A stretch of DNA of 53,781 nt from Flavobacteriaceae bacterium (lineage in GTDB: Bacteria > Bacteroidota > Bacteroidia > Flavobacteriales > Flavobacteriaceae). The notes under the pieces were generated by a model. That model worked only from the letters and a program-made list of their open reading frames with translations, was not told the origin of the DNA and searched no databases. Below, in pieces: positions 47,712 through 53,781 of this stretch. The stretch spans positions 1 through 53,781 of the forward strand of contig PBCE01000023.1 of assembly GCA_002716845.1 (NCBI GenBank), written 5' to 3'. The stretch's first letter is position 1. Each line of letters begins with the position of its first letter. The translations under genes were made by a program, and so were the position numbers.

Positions 47712-49061
47712 TTATTTCTCGGTGGCTTTTTTAAACCCTTGGGTAGTAACGTAATATTTGGTTGTCATATTAGGTACTTCCCATTCTGGGAGTTTACCCT
47801 GCTCGTAATATTTTAAAAAGTTTTCTGTAACTTGTCCAAAATGAGCTTCATGTCCAATTTTTAGAGCGTCTGGAATTTCAATTTTCCATTGCGATATTGA
47901 AACTTTATTGGCCTTTATACCTGGAAATTCTCCTTGAAGATTTTGGATGGCAACATCTAACAGGGATTCAAACCCTTCTTTTTCCTTCGCCTTAACATAG
48001 AGTGTAGGCTTAAAATTTTCATTGGCTCCCTGCATAATCACCAAATCACTTTTTGTACCCCTCATTTTGCTGTGGTGGGTGTCTCCTGTTCCAGGAGGTG
48101 CTTCATAGTCCCAGATCACGGACACCTTGGCATGCTTGCCTCTAATTGTATAATTGATTTCTCCATTGCAGAAAATATTGAGTGTATCCGATTGAACATC
48201 TTTTTGTAAATAGTCAGGGTATGCTGCTAATCCAGTTATTTTAGAAAACTGATCCAAGGACAATGCTGTTTTCCATCGCTTGGCGGAAATTATTTCAATT
48301 TCAGACCTGTCGATAACTTGATTCGAGAATGCTTCCCATTGGACTAGGTCTACGAGGTGGGTGGTCACATCTACGATCCCCTCTCCTTGTTGTTTGGTGT
48401 CCAAAAACCAAGCGGGTCGAACCAAAGGCTTTCCAGATACTATTTTAGACAAGTGGTGTACACTGAGCTTACTGATAGCTGGTTCTTCCGGACTCCCATT
48501 CACAAGTGATCCAAACACTTCTGTTTGTAATGAGAGTGCTTTTTGAATGCCAGTGGTTACTTCAAACCTTTCCGTCATAATGTCATAGACCAAAAGATTT
48601 TTTTCTTTAGCAAGAGCGAAGACTTTTTCTAATTTTTCAAAACCTTCTTCACTCACCACCAAAGGTTTGTCAGCATAGACGTTTAAACCCGCATTCACTG
48701 CAGCCCATATGTAGTCTATTTTTTTTGCATTTTTTCCAGATACCACCATCACATTCCCCGGTTTTTCGGTAACCATCTGATTGAGGAAGTCATTGCTCAA
48801 ATGGGTTTTTACCGTCCAGTTGGTAGGGTCTTCCGCTCTGTTGTTGTAGTCGTTTATTTTGCTTAAGAAATCCCTTACTTCTGGACCTTCTGGAGCGTAT
48901 ACGTCTACTGTAGTATCGATATCATTATATGATTTTTTTTGTATCAAAGCAGCGTGAAAGTGACCAGGCTCTAGGGTCATGAGTTTAACTTTGTTCTTTT
49001 CTGCTTTGTCAGTACACCCTAATAATGTGAGGAGTACTAACCCTAAGGTATTTTTTATCAT
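47712..49061 (-). CDS. Gfo/Idh/MocA-like putative oxidoreductase, lipoprotein, with divergent N-terminal nucleotide-binding region
   Basis: Lipobox LLTLLGCTDK; MTLEPGHFHAALIQKKSY, NVYADKPLVVSEEGFEKLE, GIVDVTTHLVDLVQWEAF. Confidence 0.85.
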   Translation of the reverse strand: MIKNTLGLVLLTLLGCTDKAEKNKVKLMTLEPGHFHAALIQKKSYNDIDTTVDVYAPEGPEVRDFLSKINDYNNRAEDPTNWTVKTHLSNDFLNQMVTEKPGNVMVVSGKNAKKIDYIWAAVNAGLNVYADKPLVVSEEGFEKLEKVFALAKEKNLLVYDIMTERFEVTTGIQKALSLQTEVFGSLVNGSPEEPAISKLSVHHLSKIVSGKPLVRPAWFLDTKQQGEGIVDVTTHLVDLVQWEAFSNQVIDRSEIEIISAKRWKTALSLDQFSKITGLAAYPDYLQKDVQSDTLNIFCNGEINYTIRGKHAKVSVIWDYEAPPGTGDTHHSKMRGTKSDLVIMQGANENFKPTLYVKAKEKEGFESLLDVAIQNLQGEFPGIKANKVSISQWKIEIPDALKIGHEAHFGQVTENFLKYYEQGKLPEWEVPNMTTKYYVTTQGFKKATEK

Positions 49062-49072
49062 TTTGTTTAATT

Positions 49073-50449
49073 TTAAGCGTTTAAATAATTGGTTCCGTAG
49101 GGTTTTCGTTGCGGTCTTCTCAACAGGACATTGGCAGCGTTATCATTGATGAATCTCTCGTTTTTGGCATCCCAAAAAAGTTTATGTGGAATTTTCATGG
49201 CGATATGGCTTATTAAGCAAACCACACAAGCCATGTGACCTATGTCTACTGGTGAAATAGGTTCTTTTCTGGATTGAATACAGTCTAACCAATTTCCATG
49301 TTGATCGTCAATTTTATAAAGGTGCAATTCCTTGTCTCCGATTTTTGAATTAAGTATGCTAGGATCGGATGCATCCAATGCTTTTTTACTTTTTTCTAAA
49401 GCTACTGGGTCGGAGCTGGAGGCGACATAGCTTCCTCTGGAAACAAATATCCATCCTTCAGAACCTTCATATCTGATTCCGTTGGGGAACCCTCCACTGG
49501 TAAGAACCGTGATGCCGTTGTCATATTCGTGCTTCACCATAAAATCACCGTGAACATTCCAAAGACCTGATTTTGGGAATTCTGCAATGGCCTCTACTGA
49601 GGTGGGGCCAATGTTTTCGGTATCCATACCCCAAGCTGCGGAGTCATAGTGGTGTTGTCCCCAACCTGTGATCATTCCAGCACCGTAATTTTCGTGCCGT
49701 AACCACCCCGGTCTGCTGTATCCTTTTTGGGGATGTACGCCAATTTCAGTGTAGGGCACTTCGGGGGTAGATCCCAACCACATGTTAAAATTTAAATTTT
49801 CTGGAATGGGCATAGCAGGTGCTTCAGGTCCACCAGGATCGCCAGGAAGACCAATTTTCACTGTGTTCAACTTCCCAATCCTCCCATTTCTAACCAGCTC
49901 AGCTGCAATTCTAAATTGGGGCATCGCTCTTTGTTGTGTGCCGACTTGAAGTATTACATTGTTTTTCTGAACTGTTTGGACCAATTGTCTTCCTTCATCT
50001 ACAGTCAAGGATGTTGGTTTTTGAAGGTAAATGTCTTTTCCTGCCATGGCCGCCTCCATCGCTGGTTGGGAATGCCAATGATCGGGTGTAGAAATCATTA
50101 CTGCATCAATGTCTTTATCATTGAGCATGTCGAGGTAGTCCATATACATTTTTGTTCCCTTATATCTGGGTTTCCCATTCTTTTCTCGATAAAACTTGTC
50201 GACCAGTTCTTTCCCATCTTTCAATCTGTTGGAATCCAAATCACAGACTGCTATGATTTGTGCAGCATCATAGGCCATAGTATCTCTCAAGTCGTGAGAG
50301 CGCGCGATGCGACCACATCCAATCTGTCCAATATTGATTTTGTTGCTTGGGGCATTTTTTCCAAGTACATTTGCCGGAACTATGGTGGGGAAACTTGCTA
50401 ATGCTGCTGTTCCCATTGCCGTTTTACTTATAAAATTTCTTCTTTTCAT
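49073..50449 (-). CDS. Gfo/Idh/MocA family oxidoreductase with Tat-like signal peptide
   Basis: MKRRNFISKTAMGTAALASFPTIV signal; INIGQIGCGRIARSHDL, DAVMISTPDHWHSQPAMEAAMAGKDIYLQKPTSLTVDEGRQL; natural start at 50449. Confidence 0.93.
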   Translation of the reverse strand: MKRRNFISKTAMGTAALASFPTIVPANVLGKNAPSNKINIGQIGCGRIARSHDLRDTMAYDAAQIIAVCDLDSNRLKDGKELVDKFYREKNGKPRYKGTKMYMDYLDMLNDKDIDAVMISTPDHWHSQPAMEAAMAGKDIYLQKPTSLTVDEGRQLVQTVQKNNVILQVGTQQRAMPQFRIAAELVRNGRIGKLNTVKIGLPGDPGGPEAPAMPIPENLNFNMWLGSTPEVPYTEIGVHPQKGYSRPGWLRHENYGAGMITGWGQHHYDSAAWGMDTENIGPTSVEAIAEFPKSGLWNVHGDFMVKHEYDNGITVLTSGGFPNGIRYEGSEGWIFVSRGSYVASSSDPVALEKSKKALDASDPSILNSKIGDKELHLYKIDDQHGNWLDCIQSRKEPISPVDIGHMACVVCLISHIAMKIPHKLFWDAKNERFINDNAANVLLRRPQRKPYGTNYLNA

Positions 50450-50454
50450 CGGTA

Positions 50455-51699
50455 TTAATTGTATGTAATATTTATTTCTGGTGGGAAAGCAAAGGCTTTC
50501 CAATGATTTTCTGCTTCTTTTGGGGTAATGGTTCCGTCAAAAACCAACATTCTGTATTTCAGGGCGTAGGTATTTTGGGGGTTGATTTTCCATTCTTGAT
50601 GCCGGATGGGACAAAATTCAAAAAACATATCTCCACGACCTTTATTGGCGTCTAGCGGCCAAACCCTCATGGGCTCGGGGTGTGATTGATTTTCCGGATG
50701 GCTCATAAAGAGCACCCCTGTTTTTCCTTTTCCATCACTTGAATCTCCGTAAACGACGCACCAACGCGCTGTGGTACCGTCGGCACCTTTCCTGTCTTTC
50801 CCTTCGGAGGTGATGACTTCACAATTATTCTTGTCCCATTGCTCTTTAAAACGAAAACCTAAACCGCCACCGTACCGGTATGCTTCAAAAAGAATTCCGT
50901 TATCCAGAGGAGTTGTAAACTGAGTAGTATAGTCAATAAAATAATGATTTGGGTTTTGATTTTTCCAAACTTTTACCTTCAAATTTTCATTGAGCGCCAT
51001 TTGTTTTGGTTTTTGGGTCAGATTGAAGTGTTCTTGATGAGCACTAAATCCAGCATAAATACCACCCGCTTCAATGTGGTTAAATGATTTGAACAACACA
51101 GTGCCCTGCGCATCTTTCAGATTCCAAAAATCAACCCCAACATCCTCTATTCTTGTTCGAGTCCAGGGCCCCCAAACTCCGTAGTGATGGTAGTGATCTG
51201 GCGGTTGTATTCTCGTTAAGGTGTCTCCTTTTGGAGAAATTACAGGATGAATGTATCCAGATTTTTGATATAACGGATTGACGCCTTTTGGGGCGGAGGT
51301 CATGCCATAGCGATAACTGATCAAAGATTGATTCCCGTAATTAAGCTGTAAATCACCCTTGTCTTTTTTACCACTAAAAACAGCTGTTTTTCCTTGCTTT
51401 TTATTTTGGCTAAAACAGTATTGGGTTTGCTCCTGATCCGAGCCGCTGTGTTGGAACCAAATCTTTTTTTCATCGTCGGAATCCTTCTGATAAGGAATGA
51501 CCTCAGCTCCTGATTTTGTTTTTTTTACCAACGCCATGTTGTCATTCCAACAAGCACTGCTTTGGTCTAATTGAACGGAGATAGGTCGATCTACCTCAAT
51601 TTTATTGGTATCGGTAACATCAAAACACAGACATCCTTCATTGTTGTTTTCCCCAAAAAAAACAAGGAAAATAAATGTCAAAAAACTAAATAATTCCAT
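50455..51699 (-). CDS. DUF6807 (PmoA-like) family exported protein
   Basis: YIHPVISPKGDTLTRIQPPDHYHHYGVWGPWTRTRIEDVGVDFWNL; MSHPENQSHPEPMRVWPLDANKGRGDMFFEFCPIR. Confidence 0.82.
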   Translation of the reverse strand: MELFSFLTFIFLVFFGENNNEGCLCFDVTDTNKIEVDRPISVQLDQSSACWNDNMALVKKTKSGAEVIPYQKDSDDEKKIWFQHSGSDQEQTQYCFSQNKKQGKTAVFSGKKDKGDLQLNYGNQSLISYRYGMTSAPKGVNPLYQKSGYIHPVISPKGDTLTRIQPPDHYHHYGVWGPWTRTRIEDVGVDFWNLKDAQGTVLFKSFNHIEAGGIYAGFSAHQEHFNLTQKPKQMALNENLKVKVWKNQNPNHYFIDYTTQFTTPLDNGILFEAYRYGGGLGFRFKEQWDKNNCEVITSEGKDRKGADGTTARWCVVYGDSSDGKGKTGVLFMSHPENQSHPEPMRVWPLDANKGRGDMFFEFCPIRHQEWKINPQNTYALKYRMLVFDGTITPKEAENHWKAFAFPPEINITYN

Positions 51700-51761
51700 A
51701 AACGTGGTTCTTTCGTAAATTTAAAGATGCTGATGGAAAAATACAAACAAAAACACCCTAT

Positions 51762-51781
51762 AATCGTGTGCGTGCACGATT
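51762..51781. promoter_or_regulatory. Operator-like inverted repeat in divergent promoter region
   Basis: AATCGTG-TGCGTG-CACGATT: perfect 7-bp arms with 6-bp spacer, in the 158-bp gap between divergent starts at 51699 (-) and 51858 (+). Confidence 0.6.
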
Positions 51782-51857
51782 TTAAAATAAAATCGCTTCG
51801 TTAATGATTAATATTTAATATTTTTTGCTATTGTTGTATCTGTAAAATCCAACACTG

Positions 51858-52787
51858 GTGAAACCCTCTAAAATGACAATTTCTTTCTTTTTCTGCTTGA
51901 TGGCTAACCTGTATATGTATTCTCAAAGTTTACAACCGTTTGAGCTAGATGCAACATGGAAGAACAAAATTAAATCCATAGTTGATTCCCAACCCACCTT
52001 GAAGTACAAAAAACAAAAAAAGGTTTTGATATTCTCACTGCACACGGGATATAAACACTGGACAATTCCCCACACAGAGGCTGTTATGCAGATCATCGCC
52101 GAGCACAATGCTGTTTTTGAGGTTACCGTTTCAAAAGACATTGCTCATTTTAAAAAAGCACAGTTGTCAAAGTATGATGTAGTTGTCCTCAACAACAACT
52201 GTTCGGATCGTGAACGCAGGGATATGTTTTGGGATATGCTCAAAAATGATAATTCGTTAACTGAAATAGAGAAAAACCAAAAGGCAAAAAAATTAGAGGA
52301 AAACCTAATAAGTTTTGTAAGAAAAGGTAACGGGCTTGTTATACTGCATGGGGGGATTGTCATGCAAAACAATTCCATGGCATTCAGCGAAATGAACGGT
52401 GGGAGTTTTGATTTTCATCCTCCTCAGCAGGAAATTCACGTCAAGCTCGTCGATGCCAACCACCCACTGGTAGCGAGTATCGACCCTGAAGGATTTACAC
52501 ACTATGATGAGCCATACTTATTTAACAACGCTTACTTTAAATATAACTTTAGACCATTGTTGTACATGGAATTAGATAAAATAAAAATGAAACGTAAACG
52601 TCCCACCGACAAAATCAAATACATATCCTGGATCAAAAGACACGGAAAAGGAAGGGTTTTTTATGCCTCACCTTCTCACAATGCCCAAAGTTATGAGAAT
52701 CCCCAATTACTTAAATTTCTCAGCAATGGATTGTACTATACAGCAGGACTTATCTCCTGTGATGACAGTCCTGTGGGACTTCCTTAA
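51858..52787 (+). CDS. ThuA domain-containing exported protein
   Basis: Signal peptide FFFCLMANLYMYSQS; VLIFSLHTGYKHWTIPHTEAVMQII, FVRKGNGLVILHGG, GRVFYASPSHN. Confidence 0.9.
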   Translation: MKPSKMTISFFFCLMANLYMYSQSLQPFELDATWKNKIKSIVDSQPTLKYKKQKKVLIFSLHTGYKHWTIPHTEAVMQIIAEHNAVFEVTVSKDIAHFKKAQLSKYDVVVLNNNCSDRERRDMFWDMLKNDNSLTEIEKNQKAKKLEENLISFVRKGNGLVILHGGIVMQNNSMAFSEMNGGSFDFHPPQQEIHVKLVDANHPLVASIDPEGFTHYDEPYLFNNAYFKYNFRPLLYMELDKIKMKRKRPTDKIKYISWIKRHGKGRVFYASPSHNAQSYENPQLLKFLSNGLYYTAGLISCDDSPVGLP

Positions 52788-52805
52788 CAGACAAAAATTT
52801 TACAT

Positions 52806-53651
52806 ATGAGGTATGTTTTAGCAGTAGTTATTTTTTTATTTGCTGGGCTTTGTTTTGGTCTGCAATAAGCCGCTGAGCAATTTGAATACCAAAATGACAA
52901 ATTGCCCTACAGGATTCTTTTTCTTGATCAATATCATGAAAAAAAGGATTATCCATTACTGTTGGTTCTAGAATGGGCAGGAGAAAGGGGGGTGACAATC
53001 AATCACAACTTCTTCATGGCAGTGAAGTATTTCAATCTGTCTCTTTTCGGTCCAAACACCCAGCCATAGTTGTTTTCCCTCAATGTCCAAGGAATTCCTT
53101 TTGGTCAAGCATGATAGAAATTCTAATGATTCTTTGGATCAATGATTCGCTTTTATAAATCCTTTGCCCGACAATCCTCAGTTGGAGATCGTTGAAGCAT
53201 TGCTATTGCACTTAGAGGAAGAATGCCGAATCGATCCCACCCTAAGATATGTTGGGCGCTAGTCCATGGAGGGATGGGCTCTTTTGAGTTGGTCAGTCGA
53301 AATCCAGATTATTTTGCTTCGGCTTTCCCGATCTGTGGAGGCGCCATCACTGCTTGGGCAAAAGCCATGAGTAAATCGCTAATGTGGATCTTTCACGGTG
53401 AAAAAGACAAGGTGGTTTCTGCGAATTATTCAAAAGAGATTTTTACCGCCCTAAAAGAAATCAATGCAGCTTTTAAGCTGACCCTACACCTAGAGGTGTT
53501 TCACTACATTTGGCACAAGGGATTTGGAGATCTAGAGCTCATGCAATGGTTGTTTTCCAATCAAAAAAACAATAGATCCTTAAGCAAAGACCAAGGTATT
53601 TTAAAAATTTCAAAGGGGAAATACCGCAAACAAGTTTATTTTCTGCGATAA
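52806..53651 (+). pseudogene. Degraded exported alpha/beta-hydrolase (dienelactone hydrolase/PHB depolymerase-like esterase)
   Basis: Homologous pieces spread over frames: MRYVLAVVIFLFAGLCFGLQ* then AAEQFEYQNDKLPYRILFLDQYHEKKDYPLLLVLEWAGERG; GGDNQSQLLHGSEVFQ (other frame); HLEEECRIDPTLRYVG; GGMGSFELVSRNPDYFASAFPICGGA; WIFHGEKDKVV. Confidence 0.85.
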
Positions 53652-53672
53652 AACTTGTTTGCGATTTTTTTT
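53625..53672 (+). terminator. Intrinsic terminator after the pseudogene
   Basis: CGCAAACAAGTTT (53625-53637) pairs with AAACTTGTTTGCG (53651-53663), followed by ATTTTTTTT. Confidence 0.85.
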
Positions 53673-53674
53673 AG

Positions 53675-53748
53675 TCGGGATGACAGGATTTGAACCTGCG
53701 ACCCCACGCACCCCATGCGTGTGCGCTACCAGGCTGCGCCACATCCCG
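53675..53748 (-). tRNA. tRNA-Pro (anticodon GGG)
   Basis: Reverse complement CGGGATGTGGCGCAGCCTGGTAGCGCACACGCATGGGGTGCGTGGGGTCGCAGGTTCAAATCCTGTCATCCCGA folds as a cloverleaf: 7-bp acceptor, anticodon stem CACGC/GCGTG with loop ATGGGGT, T-loop GGTTCAAATCC. Confidence 0.95.
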
Positions 53749-53781
53749 AATGAATAAAAACCAGTTGAAAAAAATTGTCGG

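Noticed and set aside
46168-53748. tRNA-Pro-bounded integrated genomic island
   Set aside because: No integrase, and no repeat of the tRNA 3' end (GGATTTGAACCTG-type sequence) was noticed on the left side near 45.8-46.2 kb; adjacency to a tRNA alone is insufficient.

Overview
This 53.8 kb window is a dense Bacteroidota chromosome segment, probably Flavobacteriia-like judging from a GldI-type lipoprotein, the ndk/nrnA/gldI and mutL/rhomboid/rhomboid/lepB/dapB/parBA gene orders, DUF5606, DUF5683 and a TAnnTTTG-type promoter. From about 1 to 46.1 kb it is mostly core housekeeping: mnmA (partial), lysA, sucC, hsp20, uvrB, ctaA, a CCA-adding enzyme, a TsaC/Sua5-type gene, dapD, ruvX, def, mazG, a DUF349 protein, aroE, two tandem DUF368 transporters, a TPR protein, an aminotransferase, an OstA-like protein, purA, a Fur-family regulator, relA/spoT, a TrmH-family methylase, a cyclophilin-FKBP fusion, gldI, a DHH phosphoesterase, ndk, a DUF721 protein, recF, ribH, mutL, two rhomboids, an EEP-family protein, wbqC, lepB, dapB, parB and parA. 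The right end (46.2-53.65 kb) looks accessory. It holds a compact set of exported or lipoprotein carbohydrate-redox genes (cytochrome c, YliI-type sugar dehydrogenase, two Gfo/Idh/MocA-family proteins, a DUF6807/PmoA-like protein, ThuA) arranged around a divergent promoter with a palindromic operator-like site, and ends in a decayed esterase gene, a strong terminator and tRNA-Pro(GGG). No CRISPR array, transposase, prophage or rRNA was seen. The best candidates for under-described biology are that right-end module, a 369-aa orphan protein with kinase-like motifs at 5.7-6.8 kb, and the tandem DUF368 pair. All family assignments come from reading the translations; no database search was run.
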